Positions 16,910 to 25,545 are shown, counted from the first letter of the stretch. The stretch is 30,829 nucleotides of DNA from an uncultured Alphaproteobacteria bacterium (GCA_937952245.1 CALFYS010000030.1:1-30829); one strand, 5' to 3'. Notes: generated by a model not told the origin, from the sequence alone. Numbers and translations: made by a program.

Positions 16910-19341
16910 ATCCGGCTCCCGTTGGCATCAAACAGCGGTTGTGGCTGCAGTTTAGCGGATAATTGTTCGCCCAGCAGTTCAATCTCCCAGCCGTCCATTT
17001 CATCGGCCACGTCTTTGGGCACATAACCCATGGCCATCGACACGCCAGAGGCATGGGCATAACCACCAGAGGTCACCCAGCCCACAACCTCACCTTTATG
17101 GGCAATCGGTTCATCCCCGATCACATCAGCGTCAATGGCATCGACCACAAAAGCCCGAAGCCGCATCGTGCCGCCGTCTTCTTTTTCGGCGAGCGCTGCT
17201 TTTTTACCGATGAAATCCGCATCTTTTTTATAGGCGACAAACCGCGATAAGCCACATTCAACCGGACCATAAAGCGGGCGGAATTCACGCGCCCATGACC
17301 CAAAGTTCTTTTCCAGACGAAGGGCATTAAGCGCACGGCCACCAACCATCTTGATGCCAAATTCTTCACCGGCTTCAAGGATTTGATCAAACAGGCGGCG
17401 TTGATATTCAGGGCTGACCCAAATTTCATAGCCCAAATCACCAGTATAGGTCACCCGCCCCACAATGGCCGGCACCATGCCTAAATCCATTTCACGGACA
17501 TCCATGAATTTAAACCCATCGGCGGAGACATCTTCAAACGTCATCTTGGCCAACACATCACGGGCGTTTGGCCCCGCGATTGACAGCCCCGTCAGGCCAA
17601 GCCCCATGGGCATGACATCAACCGAACCATCATCGGGCAAATGATCCGTGAACCACCGCATATGATAGGATTCCGCTGTCCCTGCCCCGACAATCAAGAA
17701 TGTTTCCGCATCCAACCGTGCCAGTGAGAAATCCCCAATGACCTTGCCATCTTCTTTCAGCATAGGGGCTAATGTCATGCGGCCAATATCAGGGATGCGG
17801 CAAGCCAGCATCATATCAAGCCAGTCTTCCGCCCCCTCACCCGTGACCATATATTTCGCAAAATTAGAGGTTTCGATCATGCCAACGCTGTCACGAAGGG
17901 CTTTGGCTTCCGCCCCCACATGGTCAAAATCCGTTGACCGTCGCCAGCTAAACTCATCCTCAACACCTTCAGGGGCAAACCAAAGCGCGTGTTCAAGACC
18001 AAAACTTGCCCCAAACTGGCCACCCATATCTTTCAGGCGATCATAAATCGGGGTGGTCAACAACGGACGCGCTGCTGGCAGTTCTTCATTCGGATAGCGA
18101 ATGGAAAAACGGCGGGAGTAATTTTCACGGACTTTCGCATTGGTATAAGCCATGGAAGCAAAGTCACCAAAACGGCTTATATCCATCGCCCAAACATCAA
18201 ACCCCGGGTCGCCATTAATCATCCAGTTTGACAGCGCCAGACCAACACCGCCACCTTGGGAGAAGCCCGCCATGACACCGCAAGCGCACCAGAAATTCGT
18301 CAAGCCTTGGACAGGCCCCACAAGAGGGTTGCCATCAGGGGCAAAGGTAAAAGGCCCATTGATGATGCGGCGGATACCGGCGTTTTCAAAGGCGGGGAAA
18401 TGTTTAAAGCCGACTTCCAATGATGGCGCGATCCGCTCAATATCAGGTTCAAGCAATTCATGGCCAAACTCCCATGGAGTTTCACGTTCTGACCATGGCA
18501 CACAAGCCCGTTCATACGTGCCCATCAGCATCCCGCCACGTTCTTGACGAAGGTATAACTCACCATCAAAATCAACGGCGTGGATAATTTCCTTACCAGT
18601 GGCTTCGTTATAGGCGGCGACTTCGGGCATATCTTCGGTCAAAAGATACATATGTTCCATCGCCAATACAGGCAATTCCAAGCCCACCATGCGGCCAATT
18701 TCACGCGCCCATAGCCCGCCGCAATTGACCACGTGTTCAGCCTTTACCGTGCCTTGATTGGTGGAAATAATCCACGTGCCATCAGGGTCTTGGACAAGGC
18801 TTTCCACCTTGGTGTTGGTAAAGTAACTCGCGCCGTTTTTACGGGCGGCTTTGGCATAGGCATGGGTCACGCCATATGGGTCAACATGGCCTTCAATAGG
18901 GTCATACATCGCGCCAACAAAATGTTGCGGGTCGATCAATGGCATCAATTCAGCGGCTTCTTCCGGGGAGATCAACTCCAACCCTTCCATGCCGAGGTAT
19001 TTGCCTTTGGCGTAAACCCCTTTCAGCCAATCAAAGCGTTCTTTTGTCCCCGCCAGCATAACCCCACCGGTAATATGCATGGTGATGTCTTGGCCGGATA
19101 ATTCCTGAATTTCTTCGTAAAGTTTAATTGTGTATTGCTGAAGTTTCGCGACATTCGGGTCACCGTTAATCGTGTGCATCCCGCCCGCGGCGTGCCATGT
19201 TGAACCTGATGTCAGGTCAGAGCGTTCCAGCATCATCACATCGGTCCAGCCCAGTTTCGTCAGGTGATAAAGCACCGATGCGCCCACCACGCCACCGCCA
19301 ATCACAACAACCTGTGCTGTCGAATTCATTTTTTGAGCCAT
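16900..19341 (-). CDS. Dimethylglycine/sarcosine dehydrogenase-like FAD enzyme with GcvT domain
   Basis: This 813-residue enzyme fuses a DAO-type FAD oxidase domain (about residues 10-370; Rossmann motif VIGGGVVGASVLYHL) to an FAO_M linker (about 372-425) and a folate-binding aminomethyltransferase domain (about 430-805; RVTYTGDLGYEIWVSPE, LRLEKNFGSW). SGSTWHAAG places H50 at the position that binds FAD covalently in dimethylglycine and sarcosine dehydrogenases. The family removes an N-methyl group oxidatively and passes it to tetrahydrofolate as methylene-THF. GGGG lies before the ATG at 19341; an ATG four codons on is weaker. It begins 21 bases after the stop of the MttB homologue in the same operon, which suggests successive demethylation of a methylated amine. 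The exact substrate (dimethylglycine, sarcosine or another) is inferred only. Confidence 0.92.
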   Translation of the reverse strand: MAQKMNSTAQVVVIGGGVVGASVLYHLTKLGWTDVMMLERSDLTSGSTWHAAGGMHTINGDPNVAKLQQYTIKLYEEIQELSGQDITMHITGGVMLAGTKERFDWLKGVYAKGKYLGMEGLELISPEEAAELMPLIDPQHFVGAMYDPIEGHVDPYGVTHAYAKAARKNGASYFTNTKVESLVQDPDGTWIISTNQGTVKAEHVVNCGGLWAREIGRMVGLELPVLAMEHMYLLTEDMPEVAAYNEATGKEIIHAVDFDGELYLRQERGGMLMGTYERACVPWSERETPWEFGHELLEPDIERIAPSLEVGFKHFPAFENAGIRRIINGPFTFAPDGNPLVGPVQGLTNFWCACGVMAGFSQGGGVGLALSNWMINGDPGFDVWAMDISRFGDFASMAYTNAKVRENYSRRFSIRYPNEELPAARPLLTTPIYDRLKDMGGQFGASFGLEHALWFAPEGVEDEFSWRRSTDFDHVGAEAKALRDSVGMIETSNFAKYMVTGEGAEDWLDMMLACRIPDIGRMTLAPMLKEDGKVIGDFSLARLDAETFLIVGAGTAESYHMRWFTDHLPDDGSVDVMPMGLGLTGLSIAGPNARDVLAKMTFEDVSADGFKFMDVREMDLGMVPAIVGRVTYTGDLGYEIWVSPEYQRRLFDQILEAGEEFGIKMVGGRALNALRLEKNFGSWAREFRPLYGPVECGLSRFVAYKKDADFIGKKAALAEKEDGGTMRLRAFVVDAIDADVIGDEPIAHKGEVVGWVTSGGYAHASGVSMAMGYVPKDVADEMDGWEIELLGEQLSAKLQPQPLFDANGSRMRG

Positions 19342-19362
19342 CTTGCCCCCCTTAACCCTTCT

Positions 19363-20958
19363 TTAAAAATCTGTTGGCGCGCCGCCTTCTTGACGGCGCT
19401 TTTCGATAAATGCCAGCAAAGCTTCATGATGACCTTCATCCATGGCTGGCTTTTGGTAATCGTCTAAAATAGCTTTCACCATGCGGTTGGCACGTTCTTC
19501 GGTTTTGACCGAACCTGTTTCTTCCCATGATTCGTAATTCCGCCAATCGGACATAAACGGCGCGTAAAACGCGGTTTTAAAGCGGCGTTGGGTATGATCC
19601 GCGCCAAAATAATGGCTGCCTGGCCCCACCTCACGAATAGCATCAAAGGCAAAAGCGTCATCACTGACATCAAAAGGCTTATTCAGATAAATATTCTGCT
19701 GCAGCATTTCGCAATCCATCACCAGTTTTTCAAAACTGGCGCAAAGACCGCCTTCCATCCAGCCCGCCGCGTGATAGACCATATTGCAATGGCCAGCGTT
19801 AATCGCGTTGATGGAAGCCGCGCTTTCCCATACCGCTTGGCCATCGGGATAATTGGCGGCATTGGCGTTTGACCCCCGCCACGGCAGGTTGTATTTCCGC
19901 GCCAATTGGCCAGAGATTTGCATGGCACGGATATATTCAGGCGTACCAAAGGCTGGCGCGCCTGATTTCATATCAACATTGGATGTAAACGCCCCATAAA
20001 CAACCTCAGCCCCGGGGCGAATGGCTTGCAGTAAGACCAAAGCGGCAAGGAATTCAGCGTTTTGTTGAACCAATGCCCCCACCACCGTCGCTGGTGCCAT
20101 CGCCCCTGACAAGGTAAAGGGGCTGACGACCACGGCTTGCCCACGCTTGACCGCCCGCATCGCGCCATCAAGCATCGGCCAATCATGCTTTAATGGTGAG
20201 GATGAATTGATATTGGTGAACATATGCGGCTTGGCGGTGAACTCAGCCTCGGTCAAGCCGCCAGCAATCCGCACCATTTCCATGCCATCTTCAATCCGTT
20301 CCGGCCCTAGTGAATAGGCGTGGATAACTTTATCCGTCAATGTCAGCATGTCATAAAGCGCATCAAGGTGACGGGTGGAGGCGTGCAAATCCACCGGTTC
20401 CACGGGATACCCCGCGACAAAATGCAAACAATTAAAATACTGATTTAATTTCAACAGATTCTGATAATCAGGGCGCGTTCCCACCCGCCGACCGCCATCA
20501 AGATCACTGACATTCGGGGCGGAGGCCACCGCCGAATACGTCATATGCTTGCCGCCAATGATAATCTCGCGGTCAGGGTTGCGGGGGGTGATGGTGAATT
20601 CAGCAGGGGCTTTGGCAATCGCGTCCAACACCAATTCACGATCAAACCGAACATTCTGTGTGTCGTGATCAATCGAACACCCGAGGTCATCCAAAATCGC
20701 TATAGCATCTTCATTGAGGAACAGAATCCCAATTTCTTCTAAGACCTTGAGCGATGTTTCATGAATCTTTTCAAGAATCTCTTCATTAGCAGGTTCAACA
20801 GGGGCATCAAAATAAGTCGGGATGGACCAATCCAACTGTTCAATCACCCCTGATTTATCGGCGCGATCCGCGCTGCCACGTTGCCGAGACCGAGATCGTT
20901 GGCGCGTGCGCTGGCGCGTGTTTCCAGCGGGGGTTTCATGAAGTGACGTATCAGGCAT
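19363..20958 (-). CDS. MttB-family (non-pyrrolysine) methyltransferase
   Basis: This is a 531-residue member of the trimethylamine methyltransferase (MttB, COG5598) superfamily. The reading frame is intact with no in-frame amber, so it is a non-pyrrolysine member. Characterised non-Pyl relatives (MtgB, MtpB, MtcB) demethylate glycine betaine, proline betaine or carnitine onto a corrinoid protein. Recognisable segments include PANEEILEKIHETSLKVLEE, the ANYPDGQAVWESA region and AREVGPGSHYFG-like EVGPGSHYFGADHT. The N-terminal 45 residues are low complexity and strongly basic (RQRTRQRSRSRQR). The ATG at 20958 is annotated, but AAGGA is better placed (six bases) for the in-frame TTG at 20964. The gene leads an operon with the DMGDH-like gene. 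No corrinoid-binding partner is seen nearby. Confidence 0.9.
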   Translation of the reverse strand: MPDTSLHETPAGNTRQRTRQRSRSRQRGSADRADKSGVIEQLDWSIPTYFDAPVEPANEEILEKIHETSLKVLEEIGILFLNEDAIAILDDLGCSIDHDTQNVRFDRELVLDAIAKAPAEFTITPRNPDREIIIGGKHMTYSAVASAPNVSDLDGGRRVGTRPDYQNLLKLNQYFNCLHFVAGYPVEPVDLHASTRHLDALYDMLTLTDKVIHAYSLGPERIEDGMEMVRIAGGLTEAEFTAKPHMFTNINSSSPLKHDWPMLDGAMRAVKRGQAVVVSPFTLSGAMAPATVVGALVQQNAEFLAALVLLQAIRPGAEVVYGAFTSNVDMKSGAPAFGTPEYIRAMQISGQLARKYNLPWRGSNANAANYPDGQAVWESAASINAINAGHCNMVYHAAGWMEGGLCASFEKLVMDCEMLQQNIYLNKPFDVSDDAFAFDAIREVGPGSHYFGADHTQRRFKTAFYAPFMSDWRNYESWEETGSVKTEERANRMVKAILDDYQKPAMDEGHHEALLAFIEKRRQEGGAPTDF

Positions 20959-20969
20959 GGTCAAAAATA

Positions 20970-21091
20970 ATCCTTTGATTCAGGTTAGGATCAGGTCAGT
21001 CCACAAACTTTCTGAATAAGACCAATTTCAGTTCATTTTCGCCAATCTGTAAAGATCATGTCGCATTATTCTTTTGAAAAAATCAAAGGAT
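20970..21091. repeat. Inverted 11-base repeat bracketing the divergent mttB-like/cobU gap
   Basis: ATCCTTTGATT (20970-20980) and AATCAAAGGAT (21081-21091) are exact reverse complements about 100 bases apart. On the minus strand the repeat holds the AAGGA ribosome site of the MttB homologue. On the plus strand it overlaps an in-frame ATG at 21090, upstream of the preferred cobU start. It could mark paired control of the divergent operons or be a chance duplication. No cobalamin riboswitch is recognisable in this gap. Confidence 0.35.
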
Positions 21092-21122
21092 GGATATAGT
21101 CGCCGCAGATAAGGGAAAACCA

Positions 21123-21662
21123 ATGGCTGAAAACAAACACATCTGTCTGGCTTTGGGCGGCGCGCGATCCGGCAAAAGTGATTTTGCTGAAAGCACCGCC
21201 CTGTCTTTAGCCGAAGACCATGGCCAATCCGCTGTTTATGTCGCCACTGGTCAGGCTTTTGATGATGAGATGAAAGCTCGAATCAAACGCCATCTTGACC
21301 GCCGCGATGACAGATTCGCGACCATTGAAGAGCCGTTGGATTTGGTCTCTGTTTTAAAAAACCACAACAGCAATCACGTGCTTCTGATTGACAGCATTGG
21401 CGTTTGGATCACCAACCTGATGATCAATGAGCTTGATGTTGATCAGATCATGGCTGAAACCTTAGCGGCGATAAAAGAAACTGAAGCCTCCGTGGTGCTG
21501 GTTTCTGATGAAATTGGCATGGGGATCGTGCCAGAAGGGGCGATGTCTCGCGCTTTCCGTGACCATATTGGCCTGATGAACCAAAATGTCGCCAGCCTTG
21601 CCGATAGGGTCGCCTTTTTGGTAGCAGGCCTGCCAATGATTATCAAATCTGATGAAAATTAA
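21123..21662 (+). CDS. cobU: Adenosylcobinamide kinase/adenosylcobinamide-phosphate guanylyltransferase
   Basis: CobU (CobP) phosphorylates adenosylcobinamide and then makes adenosylcobinamide-GDP, the activated corrinoid for nucleotide-loop assembly. The 179-residue protein has the P-loop GGARSGKS at residues 12-19 and RIKRHLDRR with H57, the probable guanylylated histidine. The C-terminal SDEIGMGIVPEGAMSRAFRD, LNQ-like MNQNVASLADRVAFLVAG block is strongly typical. I start at the ATG at 21123, with AAGGG seven bases upstream and normal family length. An upstream in-frame ATG at 21090 would add eleven residues. cobT follows 17 bases later and cobS overlaps cobT, so they are one operon. Confidence 0.95.
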   Translation: MAENKHICLALGGARSGKSDFAESTALSLAEDHGQSAVYVATGQAFDDEMKARIKRHLDRRDDRFATIEEPLDLVSVLKNHNSNHVLLIDSIGVWITNLMINELDVDQIMAETLAAIKETEASVVLVSDEIGMGIVPEGAMSRAFRDHIGLMNQNVASLADRVAFLVAGLPMIIKSDEN

Positions 21663-21679
21663 TTCTGAGTATAAAGACA

Positions 21680-22696
21680 ATGATCACATTACATTCCCGC
21701 GCTGATTATGATCACGCTATTGCCAATCTTCCTGTCGCGGATGAAACCGCCGCCAATGCCGCGCGTGACCGCCAAGGCCAACTGACCAAGCCCCCCGGCT
21801 CATTAGGGCGATTGGAAGACCTCGCCATTTGGATGGCGGGCTGGCAAGGCCAAGAAAAGCCTGAAATCAACGCCCCATCTTGTTTGATTTTTGCGGGCAA
21901 TCACGGCATCGCGGCCCTTGGGGTATCGGCGTTTCCTGCTGATGTGACCGCCCAAATGGTCGGCAATTTTGCCGCCGGAGGCGCCGCCATCAACCAATTG
22001 ACCAAAGCGGCGGGCGCCAGCCTTGATGTCATTGCTCTTGATCTTGATCAACCGACCGCGGATTTCACCCAAAGCCCGGCCATGTCCGAAGATGAAACCC
22101 TTGCCGCTATGGCGAAAGGCGCTGAGGCGATCCCCCAAGATGCGGATATGCTGCTTGTTGGTGAGATGGGCATTGGCAACACCACCGCGGCAGCGGCGGT
22201 CAGCATGGCGACCCTTGGCGGTGATGCCGCAAGTTGGGTTGGCCGCGGCACGGGCGTTGATGATAATGGCCTCAAATTAAAAGCAGATGTGATCAGCCGC
22301 GGGATGGCCACTAATCAAGACCTGATGGGATCAGGTTTTGGGATTCTCTCAGCCCTTGGTGGGCGTGAGATGGCGGCGATTGCAGGGGCTGTTTTGGCGG
22401 CACGTCACCGCCGAATTCCGGTTCTGCTTGATGGGTATATTTCCACCGCCTCGGCTTTGCCCTTGTTTAAAGACAACCCGAATGCCCTTAACCATTGCTT
22501 GATCAGCCACCGTTCCCAAGAACCTGGCCATCACCAGATCATTGAAAAGACGGGGTTGATGCCTTTGCTTGATTTGGGGATGCGGCTTGGTGAAGGTTCA
22601 GGTGCCGCCACCGCATTACCGATTGTGAAATCGGCGCTGGCCGCCCATAATGGCATGGCAACTTTTGCTGAAGCAGGTGTATCCGGAGCGTCATAA
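21680..22696 (+). CDS. cobT: Nicotinate-nucleotide--dimethylbenzimidazole phosphoribosyltransferase
   Basis: CobT makes alpha-ribazole phosphate, the lower-ligand nucleotide of cobalamin, from nicotinate mononucleotide and dimethylbenzimidazole. The 338-residue length fits. Visible family motifs are LTKPPGSLGRLEDLA, FAGNHGIAALGVSAFP, GEMGIGNTTAAAAV (with the conserved glutamate), GRGTGVDDNGL, ALGGREMAAIAGAVL, SHRSQEPGHH and the C-terminal FAEAGVS containing the catalytic glutamate. The ribosome site is weak (GAG eleven bases upstream), which suggests coupling to cobU translation. The stop overlaps the cobS start as TAATG. Confidence 0.97.
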   Translation: MITLHSRADYDHAIANLPVADETAANAARDRQGQLTKPPGSLGRLEDLAIWMAGWQGQEKPEINAPSCLIFAGNHGIAALGVSAFPADVTAQMVGNFAAGGAAINQLTKAAGASLDVIALDLDQPTADFTQSPAMSEDETLAAMAKGAEAIPQDADMLLVGEMGIGNTTAAAAVSMATLGGDAASWVGRGTGVDDNGLKLKADVISRGMATNQDLMGSGFGILSALGGREMAAIAGAVLAARHRRIPVLLDGYISTASALPLFKDNPNALNHCLISHRSQEPGHHQIIEKTGLMPLLDLGMRLGEGSGAATALPIVKSALAAHNGMATFAEAGVSGAS

Positions 22697-23478
22697 TGGC
22701 AGAAAAGCCAGGATTTGATTTCAACACATCCCGCCGTGATATGATGGCGGCGGCCATGATATTGACGCGAATCCCTGTACCTTTTCCCCATGACGAGACG
22801 CCGGACACCGCCAGAAGTTATTGGGCGTTTCCCCTGATTGGTATTGTGGTCGCCATTCTGCCGGTCAGTATTGGGGCGGCGCTGGCGGCTTCAGGCTTGC
22901 CGTTGATGGCCGCCGCCGCGGTCATGCTGCTCGGGATCATGCTTTTGACGGGCGGATTGCATCACGATGGTTTGGCTGACCTTGCCGATGGGCTTGGCGG
23001 TCGCAACCAAGCCCGCCGCCTTGAGATCATGCGGGATAGCCATATCGGCAGTTTTGGCACGCTGGCTTTGATCATCTTCACCATTATCAATATCACCTGT
23101 CTCGCCGCGATTGGCGAAGGTGACCTGACGCTGATGGCGCAAGCCCTGATGGCGGTGGCCGCCATGTCACGTGGCATGATGGGGTTGCAACGCTGGCTTC
23201 ATGACACGCCTGACCAAAACGGTTTGGCGGCGGTAACAGGCAAACCCAATCGCAATATCATGCTGGTCGGGATGGGTTTATCCTTCCTTTTGGGGGTGAG
23301 TTTTCTGCCCCTTGCGCAAGTCTTGGCGATGATGACCATTGGCGTGTTGATCACCTTGATCTTGGGGCGTTTCATGGTGCATTGGCTGGGCGGGGTTAAT
23401 GGTGATGGTTTGGGGGCAACCCAACAAATCACCGAAGCCACGATGTTGATGGCGCTCGCCATGATGGTTGCCACCTGA
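22696..23478 (+). CDS. cobS: Adenosylcobinamide-GDP ribazoletransferase (cobalamin synthase)
   Basis: CobS joins adenosylcobinamide-GDP with alpha-ribazole (phosphate) in the inner membrane, the assembly step of the nucleotide loop. The 260-residue protein has the N-terminal MILTRIPVPF motif, then ARSYWAFPLIGIVVA, and the metal-binding acidic motif HHDGLADLADGLGG. About six hydrophobic segments follow, ending in GLGATQQITEA. The ATG overlaps the cobT stop, so the two are translationally coupled. The histidine phosphatase begins a few bases after this stop. Confidence 0.95.
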   Translation: MAEKPGFDFNTSRRDMMAAAMILTRIPVPFPHDETPDTARSYWAFPLIGIVVAILPVSIGAALAASGLPLMAAAAVMLLGIMLLTGGLHHDGLADLADGLGGRNQARRLEIMRDSHIGSFGTLALIIFTIINITCLAAIGEGDLTLMAQALMAVAAMSRGMMGLQRWLHDTPDQNGLAAVTGKPNRNIMLVGMGLSFLLGVSFLPLAQVLAMMTIGVLITLILGRFMVHWLGGVNGDGLGATQQITEATMLMALAMMVAT

Positions 23479-23496
23479 TGCGGGATGGGTCTGAAG

Positions 23497-24126
23497 ATGG
23501 CTGATGTGCGCTGTATTTCCGTGACGTTAATTCGCCATGCCAAAACGATTTACCCAAGCGGCACCCTGCCGCCCCATGACCCTGATGTTGACCTGACGGA
23601 TCAGGATAAAATCAACACTATCGCGGGCTTAATCCCCGACCAATCCGATTGGTGGATCAGCCCCCTAAGCCGATGCCAGAAAACCGCCGAAGCCTTGGTC
23701 AAAGCAGGGGCAACACCACAATCACAAACAACCCATGACATGATTTATGAACAACGTTTTGGTGATTGGCATGGCGATAATATTGCCGATATTTGGCAGA
23801 ACATCAGCCATTTGGAAAAAACAAACTGGTTCTTCCTGCATCCTGATATTACCCCGCCCAATGGCGAAAGCTTCACCGATGTCATGGCACGATTAACGCC
23901 AGTGATACAAAGCATCACCCAGCATAAAGGCGAACATCTGGTGCTGATTTGCCATGGATTGGTCATCAGGGCGTTCTTGGGTTTAATGATGGGGCTGGGC
24001 CCTGCCCAAGCCCTCGCCTTTAAGATCGACCCACTCTCCGCCACAAGGCTGACCTTCATGGCCGAAGGCCGCCAAGGCCACGCCAATGATGGTGGGGCGT
24101 GGTATCTAGATTACCTGAATCGCTAA
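23497..24126 (+). CDS. Histidine phosphatase family protein, possible alpha-ribazole phosphatase (CobC-like)
   Basis: This 209-residue phosphoglycerate-mutase-like phosphatase has the phosphohistidine motif LIRHAKT (R13-H14), WISPLSRCQKTAEAL with the second arginine, the YEQRFGDWHG acid region and the late histidine in LVLICHGLVIRAF. Position directly after cobS suggests removal of the phosphate from alpha-ribazole phosphate or cobalamin phosphate, as CobC does. The fold alone does not prove the substrate. The start is ambiguous: the ATG at 23497 has GGG seven bases upstream, and one at 23485 would add four residues. Its stop is one base from the stop of the convergent hibernation-factor gene. 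Confidence 0.85.
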   Translation: MADVRCISVTLIRHAKTIYPSGTLPPHDPDVDLTDQDKINTIAGLIPDQSDWWISPLSRCQKTAEALVKAGATPQSQTTHDMIYEQRFGDWHGDNIADIWQNISHLEKTNWFFLHPDITPPNGESFTDVMARLTPVIQSITQHKGEHLVLICHGLVIRAFLGLMMGLGPAQALAFKIDPLSATRLTFMAEGRQGHANDGGAWYLDYLNR

Positions 24127-24127
24127 T

Positions 24128-24709
24128 TTAAGCGGTGATTTTACGGTTGCCCCTTGGGTCAACCCAGCCGATGGAGCCATCATCCCGTCGATGCAGCATA
24201 TTCAACCCATCATGGGATTTATTGCGGAACATCATGGCGGGCTGGCCTGACAATTCAAAAATCATCACCGCTTCTTCCACCGTCATCAAATGAATTTGAT
24301 AATCCATTTCAGCCAAAACCGGCGGGGCGGAGGCTTCTTCGGGCAATTCATTATCTTGGGTGGCGGCGCTTTCAAATGTGGTCAAAGTGGCTTCGATCAC
24401 GTCACCATTATCAACACGGTGATTTTTCAGCCGCCTTTTATAACGGCGCAGGCGTTTTTCGATATGCTCCACCGCTTCATCAAGCGAAGCGTGGGCATCA
24501 GAAGCTTTGCCGCTGGCTTCCATATCAATACGGCGGGTCAGAACAACCCGAAGATGGGTTTCAAATCCCACGGCACTTTTCATTAACGTGATATGAGCAC
24601 TAATGGCATTGTCGAAATATTTGGATACAGCCCCTGTTAAAGCGGCTTCAGCGTGTTCTTGGAAGGCTGCTCCAGTATCCATATTCTTACCAGAAATATT
24701 AATTTGCAT
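24128..24709 (-). CDS. hpf: Ribosome hibernation promoting factor, long form
   Basis: This 193-residue protein has an N-terminal S30AE/YfiA ribosome-binding domain (about residues 1-105; MQINISGKNMDTGAAFQEHA, VVLTRRIDMEASG, LDEAVEHIEKRLRRYKRRL). An acidic linker leads to the C-terminal dimerisation domain of long HPF (about 130-185; EAVMIFELSGQPAMMFRNK, GSIGWVDPR). Long HPF alone pairs 70S ribosomes into inactive 100S dimers in stationary phase. AGGAGG lies before the ATG. In many alphaproteobacteria hpf sits next to rpoN, which is not the case here. Confidence 0.95.
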   Translation of the reverse strand: MQINISGKNMDTGAAFQEHAEAALTGAVSKYFDNAISAHITLMKSAVGFETHLRVVLTRRIDMEASGKASDAHASLDEAVEHIEKRLRRYKRRLKNHRVDNGDVIEATLTTFESAATQDNELPEEASAPPVLAEMDYQIHLMTVEEAVMIFELSGQPAMMFRNKSHDGLNMLHRRDDGSIGWVDPRGNRKITA

Positions 24710-24855
24710 ATCGCCCTCCTATGATTTGTCTTCGATATTATCCTTTGATCGTGACAGAATTAGGGCATGGCAACAAGACAGGAGTGTTGACCCATTCGCA
24801 TCAAAAATGGCTTTTTGATCAATATCTTGGCAAATATTTTTATAACCAGAGGGCT

Positions 24856-25494
24856 TTAATTGGGGCGCGTGTCGTGACGGAGCCCAATGGAAAGCCGCCC
24901 GCCGGTGACATCATGAACATAATGGAGGGCGCGTGACCCCTCGCCTTCACGCCCGCAAAAACCCGGGGCGGAAAGCACCGCCAATTGGCCCGGTTGATCA
25001 TTGATAATACGGGCATCATTGCCGTCCCGGTCAGAACACGTGCTTAAAGAAGATTGCCCCGCAAGGGTGATGATAAAGACAACCCCGCGATACCTGAGCG
25101 CGTCCATATGAACGCCAATCCCTTGTGACTGGGGGTGATAATGCTGCACCGCCACATCATTAAGCCTGAAGGCTTCATCAATAAATGGGGTGGCCACGCG
25201 GTTTTGAACTTCGGCGATGGTTTCTTCCAAGAGATCCGCCAATTGCCCTAAGGCGCGTTCTCTTGGGGCGGGGAAACAAATATCAAAATCTTGAATGACC
25301 TCACGCCCCGCCGCCCCAACACGAGGCTTGGCTTGCCGCATCGGCAGTTTACTGCATTGTTTAATCAAAAGGTTCAGGTCATCAGGGCTAAAGAACGGCA
25401 CTGATGTGGCCAATACACCATCTTGGGAAAGGTCTTCAAACGCCGTGGTCATGGCGCGAATACGACCTTCGGTCAGGGTCAGTGGTTTTGCCAT
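24856..25494 (-). CDS. 2-oxoglutarate/Fe(II)-dependent oxygenase-like protein
   Basis: This is a 212-residue protein with a double-stranded beta-helix pattern. H129-x-D131 (GVHMDALRYRG) and H191 or H194 (ALHYVHDVTGGR) give a plausible iron triad, and R200 or R206 could bind 2-oxoglutarate. The stretch AVQHYHPQSQGIGVHMD resembles AlkB-like and prolyl-hydroxylase-like oxygenases, where the substrate is either nucleic acid or a small molecule or protein. I cannot choose between them. The ATG at 25494 has GAGG nine bases upstream; two TTG codons upstream are in frame but less likely. It is divergent to a GMC oxidoreductase, sharing a 104-base promoter region, and stands upstream of hpf with its own 146-base gap. 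Confidence 0.7.
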   Translation of the reverse strand: MAKPLTLTEGRIRAMTTAFEDLSQDGVLATSVPFFSPDDLNLLIKQCSKLPMRQAKPRVGAAGREVIQDFDICFPAPRERALGQLADLLEETIAEVQNRVATPFIDEAFRLNDVAVQHYHPQSQGIGVHMDALRYRGVVFIITLAGQSSLSTCSDRDGNDARIINDQPGQLAVLSAPGFCGREGEGSRALHYVHDVTGGRLSIGLRHDTRPN

Positions 25495-25545
25495 AATGCC
25501 ATGCCTCAACAATCAACAGAATAAGCGATTAATCATAAAATTAAG

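Noticed and set aside
20959..21122. Possible cobalamin riboswitch ahead of cobU
   Set aside because: The gap is short, and I could not find a B12-box-like segment or the expected extended structure; only a covariance-model search would settle it.
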